DNA from: Torreya grandis
Lineage: Eukaryota; Streptophyta; Pinopsida; Cupressales; Taxaceae
DNA: 64,000 nt
NCBI GenBank assembly: GCA_037957365.1
Contig: JARHVA010002126.1
Span: 323,001 to 387,000, forward strand
Direction: 5' to 3'
Shown one piece after another: positions 11,329 through 25,079 of the stretch (positions within the stretch are counted from its first letter, which is position 1; every line of letters begins with the position of its first letter). The notes below the pieces were generated by a model that saw only the letters and a list, made by a program, of their open reading frames with translations, was not told the origin of the DNA and did no database searches. The position numbers and the translations under genes are program-made.

Positions 11329-14285
11329 AAACTATATATTGAATTTCATGAAGAGGACATGATTGTAAATAATCTTTTGGAAAAATTGTGTCAAGTTTTG
11401 AATCTTGATGCATTTTGGATCCACTTCAATGACACAATTTTATATAAGATTATTTTCTATTATATGGAATATGGAAATATCATATCTTTACCTAATAAAG
11501 GATCACAAAAGTGGATCTAAACATATCGAGATTTAAAACTTGACATAGTTTTTTTGGAAGATTATTTGTTATTATATGGACTATGGAAATATCAGATCTT
11601 TGAGGACATGATTAATGATGAGATCCTTTTCCACATTGATGATCCACCACTATTCATTAAAATAGCCATTAATACTACCCTTATTCATAAATTTTTAGTT
11701 GATGAAGGGTCTTGTATCAATATGAAATCTTTATGGCTTATCCAATAACTTGGCTATAATAAGGATCATCTCAAGAAAACCTGCCTTATAAATTTAATAA
11801 AAATAATCAAAAGCTACTTGCTTGTATTTATATTCCCCTAAAAATTATACCGAAGACCATTCAAATTAAACTTATGGTCCTGGATTTACCTCTATCTTAT
11901 AACATACTCCTTGATCACCCTTAAACTCATAGAATGAGGACCATCACCTCTTTCGGTAGCTAATAAATTAAATTCATACATAAAGATAAATGTTATAATG
12001 ATAAGGTTGATCCCAACCTTTGGAATATTCATCTTCTTAATCTAAAATCTCAATATCACATTCTTACAATCCCTACCATCAATAGTGTTCCCTTACCTAA
12101 GTTCATCAACATCAATCTAGACTTACAAGTCACTCTTGCTAATTTGGATGATGATGAACCTAATGATTTGAAACATATGTGCAACACTACTGAGCTACCT
12201 CCCTATATATCAGAGTGGCTTCCTGCTTTATTACCTCATGATCGTATTATTCTTCTTATTGATGAAATCATTAATTTCCCCCCTCCATGTAATACTCATG
12301 AACCTTCTTACCCAGAAGAGGCCTTCACATGCAATGATTATAGAGTGTCCAAATTATTCCAAGATCATCTAGTCATGTCTCCATAAAAGTTTAGTAACCT
12401 TGGAATTTCACCTTCTAAAACTCCCCTTGAATCTCAAGCATGTACCATTTATCCAACCTATGATGATAAATACATCATGTCCCAAGCTCAATTTTGAGAC
12501 TTGGATGTACAACATTATCAAAAAAATTTACCTCAAATACATGATTTCAATAGAGATGTTCACACCATTTCTACATATCTTGAATTAGCTCCTAAAGTTC
12601 AAGTACCTCATGTTAATTCTTCACTTGATACTCCATGGGTAGTCAAACAAATCATACCTTCTGAACCTCTATAAATTCTTGAATCTTCTCTACCACCTAC
12701 AGATCCCATTATTACATCCAATTTTTTCCCTGTCAAAGCAACTAATGATATACCAATCTCATTTGATTATTTTACTCTTGATATTACATAAGATGTCAAG
12801 GTCATATATGTCCATCAAATACATTATGATTATTATATCCATGGTAATCAAATTCTTGATCTTGAATTAGATGTTGAGTATTATGGTTCTCTTCACACTT
12901 GGCCTAGCGATGAATCTATTCTTGAATTACTTCATGCCTAAGAACCTCAACTTCTTTGACAACATCACAAACTTGGGAATTTCAAAAACAAAACTCCTTA
13001 TTTCAACAACTTCATCACTAGCATTGATCTTAAAGTTAATCAATTTATTCTTTACTAAATGCACCATACCACTTCCAAGATGGAAATGTTATGCGTATCA
13101 AAGAGACTACTTGCATTGAATATGTTACTCCATCATGCTCTTGAGCTATTAAAGTTTATCATGAACTCACACCTACTGAACATGATAAATTTACTTTATT
13201 TTTTATAAATATCATGAGATATTTGCTTGGTTCTATGAGGAAATGCCTGGTATTGACCCTAACATTATGGTACACAATATCATCACTTATCTTGATGCTA
13301 AACTTGTGCATCAAAAGAAATGGAAATTTCCACCCAAGGTTTTCACCTTATGTCACAAATAAATTATCAAACTATTGGACTATTTTTTATGGGTTTGTAA
13401 CATAGTTCCTATTTGGAAAAAGGTCACCATGGTCATTTGCATTTGAATTGATTTTTATAATCTCAATCTTGTTTGTCCCAAGGATTATTTCCCTCTACCT
13501 TCAATAGATGCCATTATCGATTCTATAGTTGGTTAAGAAATGCTATATATTATGGATGGTTTCTTGATTTATAACCAAATTAACATTGCCCCCAAAGATC
13601 AACATAAGACCACTTTTACCATAGAATGGGGTGATTGTTACAATTTTAAAATACCCTTCAGCCTCAAAAATGCTAGAGCTACTTATCAATGAGCAATGAC
13701 TCGTATCTTTCATGATATTATTCACAAAATTATAGAAACCTATGTGGATGACCTCATTGATAAATCTAAATGTCACAAGACCCATCTTTCTGATCTTTCC
13801 ATCATCTTCGACTACCTTCTTATATTCAAAGTTAGACTAAATCTTTACAAATGTGTCATTGATGTCACATCAAAAAAACTATTAGGATTTTTAATTTATC
13901 TTTATGTCATCAATGTTGAATTTACTAGTTTTAATGCTATCATCACCATTACCATCCCTTGATCCATTTTGGACATTCACACTTATCTCGATAAACTTGG
14001 GGAAATTAGATGATTCATCCCTAAAATGGCTTATCATATCTACTTAGTCAATTATTTTCTTAAGAAAGGTAATGCTATAGAATGGATGGATCCCCCTCAA
14101 AAAGCATTTGATAATATGAAAAAATCATTGCTTTACCCTCCTACTCTTTGTCTCCATTCAAATGATCAACTTTGATCATATATACTTGTTTCACACCCAT
14201 ATTAGTTGGGGTAATGCTTTCCCAAAAAGATGACACTAGAAGAGAATATCCCATCTAGTATATCAATCGAGGCCTCATTGATTAT
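11329..14285 (+). pseudogene. Gypsy A pol remnant: protease, RT, RNase H start
   Basis: Continuation of the element interrupted by copia-1. Protease-like sequence lies near 11650-11730 (KFLVDEGSCINM). RT runs from about 13160 to 13960: a conserved entry near 13215, CPKDYFPLPSIDAIIDS (13480-13530), KNARATYQ near 13670 and the catalytic YVDDL at about 13742. The connection follows (WMDPPQKAFDNMKK near 14085), then the start of RNase H (QKDDTRREYPI near 14225). Sequence stops being recognisable at about 14285, just after the motif LIDYE, so the rest of RNase H and all of integrase are missing. Stops and frameshifts are numerous. RT closely resembles element B (shared FHDIIHKIIE), so both are one Tat-like lineage. 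Confidence 0.8.
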
Positions 14286-16654
14286 GAGAAATGTTAAAAA
14301 TAAATAAGAACATGATTACCTCACCATATATTTTGTGGTTGAATTTTTTTGACATTATATGCTTTATTAGACCACTTATGTCATCATTCATTTTGATCCC
14401 CTTCGTCACTTCTACTCCAATGCCTTTCTTCCTAGAGTCAAAATTTTCTAATGGATGGTCCTCCTCAAGGAATTTTATATCTAAATTATTACTCAAAAAT
14501 CTATCAAAGGATAAATTATCACTAATTAATATGATGTAGTTCCTGTGTCCACTACCAACTATTGGAGGTAAAATCACTGAGAGGGGGGTTGAATCTATGA
14601 TGAAAGATATTTCAAAATTTAAATGTAATCATTTTTAAATCTTAATAAATGACCAAAAATATTAATAGAGCATACAAGATGTTAATAGCAGTGAATAAGA
14701 AATATGATGCAATATCACACACATAACATAAGATCTATGTGGGAAACCCTCTTGGAGAATAAAATTCACTCTCAAGCCTAAAAACATATAGACTACTTGT
14801 CCTATAAGATGATCACAAAGATGCGACCTTTTAGTGAATCAACCACTTCACAAGGAGTACCCACCCCTAAGTATGAACACACACCCAATTATTCTATATG
14901 TTGAGCACCCACACAACTTATGAAATCAATAACTCTATAACTTTGATTACCTTTCAATCTAATTAGAGAAATAATGTATAGCACCTCTTTTTCAACTCAT
15001 CACAAACACAAAAACTTGATCATACAAGCAATAAATACAAACACGCCTTTTGGATCACTCTAGGCTTCTTATCCCATCCTCAATCTACTTTATACTTCAA
15101 TCGATCCACTGAGGGCACTCCCTCTTATCTATTTCCTTCATCTCTATCTTCTACTCTCTCAACACTTTCACATAAAGTCTTAAAACTAGTTCTTAGGTCT
15201 TCACTCTTTATAGAGTCTTCATGAATTATCAACTTCTAGGTTGGACATAATAATTGTATTAAACCTTAAGATATATATCATTCTAACATAAAGCTCTATA
15301 CTGTAGACACTTAAATCTAGCCACCGATGACATCTAATCAAGATTTTGACCAATTTCCACCAAAATGCAAAATTTGGCCTAAAAACACTAAAGCACATTA
15401 AATGAGTTGAAATTTACATATTCAAGTGCCAATTTTGGCCAAGGTATCACTAAATGGGTCAATGCAATTTATGGGATAACTAACTTTGATCAGATCATTT
15501 TGATTAAAAATGTCAATTTTGCATGTAGGTGCTCTGGATTGCTCTTTTCTATCAAATTTCTTGTACAAGATGTGTGTATTTTTTATTTAGTGTTGGAAAC
15601 ATCCTAAATGGGATAAATAATCCAACACATCTAACATTGACTTCCAATTCCAATCTAGTTAAATTTTGGACTAATAACAAGGCATTCTGATCAGTTTGAG
15701 TAATTTGTGCATAAAGTGCTTAATCATGCTTAAGAGCCAATTAAACTAAATTAGAGCCTAATTAATAATTCCATGGAAAATTGTTGAAAACTTTTTTTTA
15801 TAAATGAATATTTAATATCTACATCATTAGGTGACCTCATTTCTTTGGAAGACATCTCTATGCCATAAATGCCACAAATATCAACATTATGGGGCTCCCA
15901 TGCCTCTTTATTACCTCCCATACCTCATTAATATCCCTTATTACAAATTCATGATGAGGATAATTATGGATTTTATTTACATAATTCAATTAATCCATGA
16001 CCACACATCTCAATCTTGAGATGGACGGTCATGGTTGATTCTGGTCATTCTTGAAAATCTATAAATAGAGAGGCCATGAAATCTATTTTAAGCTTAATTT
16101 TTGAAAAGTTACCATGTCAAATTGATTCCAAGATCTATCACATACCAAAGTTATGATGACAAAATATTGATCCAAGACAAGCCAAAGCCACAAGGTGTGA
16201 AGGAGAAGACGAGATAGCCAAGCCACCTTTGATGAAGACTTCATGAGCACAAGCCGAGCAAGCCACTACAAAAAACATTTGGAGAATCAAAGGAAGGTGA
16301 AGGATTCTTGTTTTTCTTTAATTTTTAGTTGTGATTTTATTTTTTTTGTTATTAATCTCACCCTAGTAACTAGGCCTATATATGTATGCTAATTAGTGTG
16401 TTTTTAATAATTTGTTTGCATTTTTGGACTAACACAATACTATCACCTCTCTTGAGTCAAATTCCTAGTTCAGATAATGGAACACTTGGTGGGATGGAAC
16501 CCCAAAAACTTGATCAAATAGCACCTAAAAATAACATACTAACCATTGTCATGCAAGGTATTGGAGTGTGGAAGCAAAAAAGGTGAAGATTTGAGTAAAA
16601 ACCATATTTTTTGAAGCTCACAGTTTTATTCTTGGGACTATATAATTCAAATAC
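14286..16654. other. Unassigned repetitive sequence
   Basis: The phrase gagaggggggttgaatc (about 14580) followed by gtgggaaaccctcttggag (about 14738) is of a type I associate with common plant repeats, so this is probably a decayed mobile element adjoining the truncated gypsy A. The open frames (14275-14577 minus, 14291-14539 plus, 15407-15607 plus) are short and match nothing I know. No domain, LTR pair or RNA gene was seen. Confidence 0.35.
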
Positions 16655-16895
16655 CAACTCAGTCTAAATTGACCCAACTCACCTTGACTTAACCCAACTC
16701 ACCCTGACTCAAATCCTAACTCACCCTGACTCAGATCTTAACTTGCCCTGACTTGACCCAACTCACCCCAAATCGGATCCCAACTCACCCCGACTCATCC
16801 CAACTCACCCTAACTCAGATCCTAACTTGCCTTCACTTGGATCCCAACTCTACTTGACTTGACCAAACTCACCTAACTCAGATCCCAACTTGATT
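16655..16895 (+). repeat. Degenerate CTCACCC/GACTCAGATCC minisatellite
   Basis: About a dozen imperfect copies of phrases such as ccaactcaccctgactcag and gatcccaactcacc, with units of roughly 17 to 34 bp. The array is pyrimidine-rich on the plus strand, stands out from its AT-rich surroundings and has no long open frame. Confidence 0.75.
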
Positions 16896-19213
16896 ATGTC
16901 AACCTAAGAGTTTATTTTCCTAACTTAATTATTTCATATTTAAAAATGCTTCAAAGCTAAACTACTTGCTAACATTTTTGTTACAAAACCAACTTGGAAA
17001 ATTGCTAAAATGTGTTTAAATCATCTTTTGTATGCTTCAAAATGAACTAGGAACATTATTTTGGTGCTTAATATAACATTTAGGTGCTTAAGTAAGTTTT
17101 TAGAATTAGTTTTCAAAGTTTACAATTTTAAGACCAAGGGGTCAAATGAACACCACCAAACTTTTCATTTGGGCTTAAAATTGAACACACTTGTCAATTT
17201 TGTTTTCATTGTTTCAATTAGCATTTTGTTTTCATAAAATACAAGGATGTTGCATGTATGCTCTTCCATTTTTCCCCTTTAGGGAACCCTTGGAATCAAA
17301 ATCACTTTCCTTATTTGTAAATTGCCTAGTCCAAGGCATATAAAGAACATCATCTAAATCACTCCCCAAAAACTCACAAAAGTATTGGGTGACCTTGACA
17401 ATGACCCTAAAGTCTTTCTATTTTATGCTTTTTTTATTTCATGTAAACTTGGCTTATGAGGGGGACGTCATTACCTCCCTTGAGTTCTTTAGGGAAGCTT
17501 TGACCTGGGGTTTCACCTCCCAACATTGACTTAATTTAGCTCCATATTGGAGTTGCACATGGGATGTAATGACACTTTGGAAATCACACTAGATTGAGTG
17601 AACAATAGGATGTAGTGGTTGTAAAAAGGAATAGACATTTTTGCAACAAGCCAAGTGATACAGACCCAAAATCCATGCTTTTCTTTTCATTATTTGACAT
17701 GAAAGTCATTGTGTAATTGATTCCTTTAGAACCTTCAGAAACTTGTATATCTTAGACAAATCCCCACTTTCCATAGAAGTATTGTTGATGCAAGGTGTGC
17801 CTCAAGGTCCATGTCACAATACTATCATTTGAGATAAGGGGGGTGTAAAAACCCTACTATATAATGCACATTTACTTTTGGATGAACACTTAAAATCATC
17901 TCAAATGACATATATTGATAGATTCTAACAATACCAAGCAACCTTGTCAGTTTAGGATCTAAGAGCCATTAATTAGTTGGTTTTGTCTTCAATTAAAGTC
18001 TTTTTTTGGAGTCAAAACTTAGTGTAAACAAATGATGCAAACCAAACACATGGTCCTCATTTTCCTTTGAACAAAGAGGTGTTATGTTGCCCATGTGAAA
18101 TCATCAATTTTCCTTGTTCAAAGTCCATCAAAACTTGGAGTCATATCATCCACTTTGGCAAAGTTATGCTACCTAATTAAGTCTAGAACTTTTCCAAAGT
18201 TGTTTATGTCCTTCATTTATAATATAAATTCAAAATTACACCTTTATATGTTTATAGGTTTGATGTGTTAAGTGGGTTCACCATTTATGCTAAACTTGAA
18301 GGAACTTAGGTTTAATTTCCAATTTGGGTTGAAGGTCATTTAAGACTCATGATCGTTATCACCATTTGATAGACTTAAGTCATTTTGTGCTAAACACTTT
18401 CACTTTGAGTCTATACACCACAACATTTTGAGTTGAGAAAGGTAGTGTTATGCTATCAAATTTGTGAGAAATTATCTTTGCCTTAGAGAGTTTTTGAAAC
18501 AAGCATTTTGTCACATCTTTTGGGTAGTCTAGCACTGTCACACTACCCAAAACATTTCAGATATTGTTTCATAGGCCCTTTTGCCTAGAGTTCAAATTTG
18601 TTCCTACATTTTCAAACCAATTTGAGTATACTTTTGTGAACCTTTGTCTAGCACAGTTACACTGTTCACTTTTGTCTAGCTTATTTGTCAAAAGAAACAA
18701 GTTTTATACCATTATTTATGTGAAAAAAACTATCTTTAAAGTGCCTTTTGTTTAATACCTTATACCTATTTGATCGATCCCATGTCTAAGAATCAAATGC
18801 CTAATGTTTTTTAGAAGTGTTTCAAATCTGTTAGATTCAAAATTTCATCTATTTTCAAAGTCTAGATTTTGATGCCATTTGGCCAAGAGTCTTAGCACAT
18901 GCCTTGTTTGAGCCTAGCTTTTGATGCCACATTTAGCCAAAAGACCTAGTAACTTTTAATTTCTTAGATTAGAATAAATTTGAAACACTTTGACCTTAGC
19001 ATTTTTTATTTTTTATTTTGATTCATTTACTTAATATTTTTATGTAAGACATGTAATGTTAGACACTTAACGTTAGCTTGTGTTATCACATATCTTTACA
19101 TAAACCTGTTGATCCTTTTGATGAATCAAGACCAAGTTTGAACATCATATTTTAAGACATTTTCCTTTCAGAGTTTGTATAACTCTCTTCCATTTCTATC
19201 ACAAATTTTTGAC
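16896..19213. other. Non-coding region upstream of gag remnant C
   Basis: AT-rich sequence without a convincing gene. Its position before the gag remnant at 19.2 kb suggests it may be the LTR and leader of that element. No second LTR copy was found in the window. A small inverted pair, gggtagt...actaccc, occurs at about 18520-18547. Confidence 0.35.
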
Positions 19214-21700
19214 TATGGATCCCAACATGTATTCGTACACTCGTAGTGGACTCATGGACAATCCAGGGATTAGTAATGTGGTTGCACATGAAGAAATGGT
19301 ACAAGACCCCTATGTGGATAATATTGCTTATGATATGGATATTTATCTCTCTTATAATACTCAATTAGGAGAAAAATTCAAGATCTATTAGCTAACTATT
19401 TGGTTAATACACCACCTTATTCAGAATAAGACCAAGAGCAAATCACAAAATACCTAGCTACAATACTAATAGTTGACAAACCAGTTCCTCAATAGTCATG
19501 CTCTACTAATATGTCTTCCACGTATTATATGTTCTTGTTTGAGCATCATTTGTTGGAGAACAAAGATGAGATTTTAGTTCAATCCATAGAGGTAGGGGCC
19601 AAGTTTCTAGCTCATGAGAATTTACCAAGCCTAGTAAGAATGCCCCACAACATAATTTATGATCAACAAGCAATCCTTTGGCTCTATTCCAAATAATGTA
19701 TCAAGACCCTAATATGCCTAATAAAGGTTAAAAACTCACGAAAGACCAATTTAACCAAATGCAGATGTCATATCAAACCTACCTAAATGTAGCACCCAAT
19801 TTCAATCAGATGACCATGGTGAACAAACCTCTTATTGACTTAGTTCCTTCAATAGAAGTTTTGATAGAGTTAAGTAGTCAAGAAAAAAAAATTTAGACCA
19901 ATTCATGAAAAACACTTTGGTAGACAACTTACTACATATGCCCTTTATTGAATAAGTGTCTTCTGCTTCTATGAAGAATAATGAGCAAAATATAGTGGAT
20001 AATGTGCAAGCAACATCTAATCCAAATCAAAGTGTTACTAATGCATAAAAAACTAGTCAACAACATGTGCCTATAGTTAATACCATGAGTGGACCATCAT
20101 ACTAGGGAGTAAGAGTTTCTACATCCCAACCTCAACCATCTACTTCATCAAGTATGTAACCAATAAGATTAGGTAGTCAACAAGAAACTAATGTCATGCT
20201 TCAACAACTGAATGTGATCAATCCTACTCCTCCTCAACAAGTTACAAGTAGTATTCAATAAGAATAGACAATCTAGTGTACCAAAATAATAGATGATGAA
20301 TATATTTCCACCTCAAGAAGGGCCAACTAATGTTTCACCTTATTAGGAAGTGGAAAATATACCTCTTTAGTCACAGACCAATGTACCAATCCAAAACCAA
20401 ACATTAACTAGCCAACAATGCATATATATTGGCCATTGATAGATGTTGAATATTCAACATGCTTTCTCTTCCCAATAAGGATTCATGCAACAAGGAGGCT
20501 CCCATGTTTCTCAAGTACCTACTAGACAACAATTGGTTCAAAATGTGCCACAAGTTTAGATATAGGGGCTTGGTCCATAAGTTCTCACTCAACAGAAAGG
20601 TTTAATTAGTCATTAGCATGTTCTTTTTCAACCACAAAAATTATAGTATAGTTATATCCCTCAATCAAACCACAAAATTTTCCAAATCAAACCTTCATAG
20701 CCAACCCAAACTAGAATATCACACAACAAAATGTATAATTTCAAGTACATCCTAATCCACATATGCATATTCTTGGTCTATTTCCCAACCAAACCAATAT
20801 ACCCTAATAGATATCTCTATCATACCCTAGTCAAAGTTTCCAACTTGTGACCTCCCAACCATCTACCCAAATCAATATTCTCCCTCAAACCAATGTTCCT
20901 TCTAGTTTCCTATCCCAAGAATTACAATAGATGAAGGATACAATTGCTACCATTCAAGTTGGGAAATGGACTAAAACATTTAAATTTGATGACATGTGAT
21001 CTTATCCATTCAACATGGAGTACTTGTAGATACCATTTCCTCTAGGATACGAACCACCAAAATTTGATAAATATAAAGGGAAAGGTGACCCTAAGGACCA
21101 TTTAAATGAGTTATTTATCGCATGTCAACTAGTGGCATATAGTGATATATACCTTTTGTTATTATTTCTAAGGAGCTTTCCTGAGAAGCCTTGGAATGGT
21201 TTTTAAAGTTGCCCAAAAATTTAGTAATATATTTTGATGATCTTTTTGATACGTTTATGTAACACTTTTCCTATAATCTCAAACATGAGATTTCATTAGT
21301 TGAATTAACATCAAAAAAAAGGTTGGTGAGAGTTTTGTAAGTTATCTACAGTGATGGAAAGCCCTTGCAAGCTAATTTACCCACAATTTATTAGATAAAT
21401 AATTAGCTACTATGTTTACTAAAAATTTGCATAGTGAGATAGCTTATCATCTAGAACTACAATGTGCACATACTTTCAAGGAGATCATCGACAAAGGCTT
21501 GTTTATTGAGTGAGCCCTTATTAATAAAGGGATCATCAAGCTTAAGTTAACTAATTAGAATCAAGGTACCAATTAGGGAAGTGGCAAAAACCAACATCCA
21601 ATCCAAGTGCAAGCATCACAACCAGCAAAGGCCAATAACTAAGATAGACCAAGAAAATTCAACTGCAATAGGAATATTGTGGGTAATGGAGTTGTTTCAC
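19214..21700 (+). pseudogene. Gypsy C gag remnant (Ty3/gypsy)
   Basis: Decayed gag of a third Ty3/gypsy element. The ATG at 19214 begins an acidic N-terminal region. A glutamine/proline/serine-rich middle (about 20000-20900) is full of stops. The capsid core is at about 21000-21200: EPPKFDKYKGKGDPKDHLNE, then a hydrophobic helix and FPEKPWNGF, which fits the gag pattern of fDGxgDPxxHL followed by a tryptophan motif. A later piece near 21430-21540 (CAHTFKEIIDKGLFIE) matches the capsid C-terminal region. At least fifteen stops or shifts are present. No protease, RT or integrase follows, so the element is truncated at about 21.7 kb. Confidence 0.7.
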
Positions 21701-23663
21701 TAAATTTTTAATACATTTGATGTTTAAGGAGAAACAAAGATGAAGGGTAGGGATTAGAGATTAGAGAGAACCCAGATTGGTTGTGTTTTATATCTAGATG
21801 ATGTTGAGCACTCCTCTTTGGCTAGGGAGGACTACCTATGCAAAAGAAAGCACTACCACCAAAAATATTTATTAGTAGATATATGAGTGGGCTCTCAAGC
21901 TACGTACTTGTTCCTAAAAGTGTCAAAATTCCTTAGGGATGATATTCCACTTTTTAAAATAAAATGCTAATGAATAAAAAAATAAAAGAGAGAGTAAGAG
22001 AGAGAGAGATGTTCATACTATTCTTACAGTCTGAGTGCAATAGAGAGTGACATAATGCAGGTAATGTGAGTTGTTTGTGTTTTTGGAGGTTGTTTGGGTA
22101 GGCTTAGGGAGGTTAGTGGAAATACATAGTCACCAACATTAGTTAGGCTTCCAATGTCAGTAAGGAGATATGACTGATGTCGGTAGGGGTAGTAGGTTCT
22201 CAAGAGGTTACAAGAGACTTTTATAAGTTAGGAGGTAGATGTTGGTCATGTTTATGAGGTTGAGAAGAGTTTTAAGGGAGTGGGTAAGAATAAAGTGTAT
22301 CTAGATAAAGGATTGGTATGTTTGAAGTAGAGGGAAATAGGTGGAGTTTTATAACTCTTCCATAGGGAGAGTTAGGATGCTCATAAAATGATAAATAGTA
22401 TAATATAAATTAATTGTAAAATGACTATTTATAAGAATTATAAAACATAGAGATATACTTAGCTGGTGAAATGGATGAACTATAAGTGTTGAATAGATGG
22501 CTCTGATAAGGCATGTTGAAACAATATGCGAATAAAAAAGATAATCATGTGATACAAATTTAGAAGAATCCAAGCTCTATGTAGTATATCAATTCCTAAT
22601 CTAGACTGATTTGTGCAGAGTAATGGTAAGCCTAGATGTATAAAGTTGAATGTCAAAAACTTGTATTCAAATGATTGATTTTTTTAATTTCTAGTAACCA
22701 ACATCGATTATCCTATCGATTTCAGTCATGGGTTGACTGACATCAGTGGCATGAGAATAGGTAAAAGGGCTATATTTAGCCTATTTTATATTCCTTCTCT
22801 TTCCAAGTGTGATATCCATTAGGAAATAATATAAATGTGAGGTTAAGAAAGATGTAGTCAGTTAAGAATTTATGTTAGGGGTGAGAATAAGTCATGGGTA
22901 GTTAGGATTAGGGGACTAAGTCTTGAGGTGACTTAGAGGATAAGAATTAGTCTTAGGATGAGGTGGCCAGGTAAGGTGGCATAAGTAGTTTTTAATTAAC
23001 TTAATTAAATATTTTAAATTAATTATATATGTGAGGGGTGAAAACATGGATTAGGAAGGTTAATTACTAAAATAGGCTCAAGGGGGTTTCGAACATAGGG
23101 AGTTACACATGTGTGTGACATAATTTTGGTGTCTATATTTGCCCCTTTTTATCTTGTAATTTATGATAACAAGTTGCAAGACAAAAATATGATTTGGATT
23201 CTCTAGGTATGGGATGATGTATCCCCCCTCAAAATGGGAACTGACAGATGATAATATAGAATTAGGTACTGGTTTAATAAGGGGCTAATTGGGTGGGTGG
23301 ATGTTAAGTGAGAGCATGGCAACATCATTGCTTATGTGTATACTTCTATGAGTTATAGTCGACACAATAAATAATAGGTCAAGGCGAGGAGGACTCAAAT
23401 AGAAATAACCAAATCATAGCTTATAAGTGATAGCTGATAAGGTTGAAAAAATCAAAGTTGTAGCTCTAATAGTCCATGTGTTCTAGGTATCTAAGGTAAG
23501 AAGTGTTCCTAGTAAACACAAAAGATTGCACGTAATAGGACTAGCTTAGTCATGATCCAAAACACCTGATATACATGCATGTGTATAATAGCTAAATATA
23601 GTGAGGTAGCACATGTGGTCAAGACAAGCAATACAAGGTTGGTTCAAAAGGTTCAATAGTCAA

Positions 23664-23760
23664 GGAGATATTCATGATCTCTAGTTAGATTCATTATGGG
23701 TGGAGATTTAAGTGATCTCCAAGGTTGGTTGTCATGGTTAAGGAGATATAGATGATCTCC
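23664..23760 (+). repeat. Three GGAGAT...ATCTCC mini-hairpins
   Basis: Short inverted pairs ggagat/atctc(c) with a 6-7 nt loop lie at 23664-23681, 23702-23720 and 23742-23760, spaced 38-40 bp. Loops differ (attcatg, ttaagtg, atagatg) while stems are kept. Role unknown. Confidence 0.6.
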
Positions 23761-24466
23761 AGGTTAGCTCAGACTAAGGGTGTAGTCCAAAGGGTGGTGG
23801 TTAGTGTTGAAAACTCTAATGTTAAGGTTATCAATGTTGGTTATACCGTCGATGTTATTAAGAAGTATTACTGACATCAACACCTTATGTTAAGACTGTC
23901 TACATCAGTGAGTGACCAAATCTAATAAAAAAGGTTTGGTATCCCACCAAAACTCATTTAAGATAGTTTATTGGAGAAAAAGAGCTCTGAGTGTTGGTGC
24001 GGGTAGAGATGGTAGAGCTAAGAGGGGACCTAACTAGAGGCATGCCACCATAAGTGCCATCTATTCCATCCTAGAGGATATGGAAAGATGAGGTAAGATG
24101 CCCTTTGAGTTGAATTTAAATTTAGGGTAGTTAATTTGTGAATTGGGATAATTTTTTGTGGTTGGGGGGAGAGGCCAATTAGAGGGGTAGTAAATGGGTT
24201 GAGGGTAAGTTTAGGTGAATTTGGGATGGGTTGGGGGTAGTTTTTAAGAAAAAACTAAATTTTGGAGGTGGGTTATTCAGCCCTAGGGATGAACTAGTTA
24301 TTAATGTTGGTAGGGCTCATCAACATTAGTTGACAAGGCATCAATGTTGACTGACATCCTGCATCAATGTCAGTAGACTTAACTAATGTTGGTCATAAGA
24401 AAAAACTCCAAATAGGAATAAAAGGCCCATTTTGGATCTCTAGTTGAGTTAGTCATCAAGCCTAAT

Positions 24467-24975
24467 GGTTGAGCTAGCCTTAGAAGACCTCATGTTGATT
24501 GAGTAGTACATACATTCTAATGTAGGTCTCCTAATGCATAGGGAAAAAGGGTGAGGTATGGTTAGAAACTTGTTAATGGAATTGGTTAGGAAAAAGTAAG
24601 TTGAAAGAGGTCATAGGACCTAGGGCTTAATAGATAGGTCATGAGGTTAAGGGTGTGAGATATAGGCCATGGGGTATAGAGTTTAAGATATAGGCCATGG
24701 GGCCTAGAGTTGAGAGATAGGTAGTTAGGCCTAGGGTTAAGAGATAGGAAGTTAGGCCTAGGGTTGAGAGATAGGCAGTTAGGCCTAGGATTAAGAGATA
24801 GGTAGTTGGGCCTAGGGCTTAGGTGGGTTAATAGGTTAGATAGTTAGGTGGGTATATAGTTGAGCTAACCTCAAAAGACCCCATGTTGACTAAGTGCTAC
24901 CTACATAGCTTGAATAGGGCCTCATGATAATGTGATTCTCCTAGAGACAAGGGAAAAAAGGGTGGAGGTTTATAT
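24467..24975 (+). repeat. Imperfect duplication flanking a 27-bp minisatellite
   Basis: About 105 bp at 24467-24570 (gttgagctag...catgttgattgag) recurs at about 24863-24975. Between them is a minisatellite with a core of ggcctagggttgagagatag starting at 24701, 24728, 24755, 24782 and 24809, an exact 27-bp period, with two weaker copies (ggccatgggg) at 24665 and 24693. Confidence 0.8.
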
Positions 24976-25079
24976 TGGAAAGTATGTGACTAGAGGTTTG
25001 TGTATGTGGATACAGGATAGGTAGGAGTTGACATTATGAGATTGACTACCTATGCTATGGACAAAGATGAGGAGGTATG

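Larger units (their letters stand above)
21701..25079. other. Repeat-rich region with decayed palindromes
   Basis: No gene recognised. Clusters of ACATCAGT/ATGTCGGT/ACATTAGT motifs lie at about 22128-22190, 22695-22750, 23830-23905 and 24305-24400; they look like decayed forms of the ACCGACGTCGGT palindrome of copia-1 and copia-2. Three small hairpins and a 27-bp minisatellite are listed separately. The region may be the leader of whatever element carried the plant mobile domain at 25.1 kb. Confidence 0.45.
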
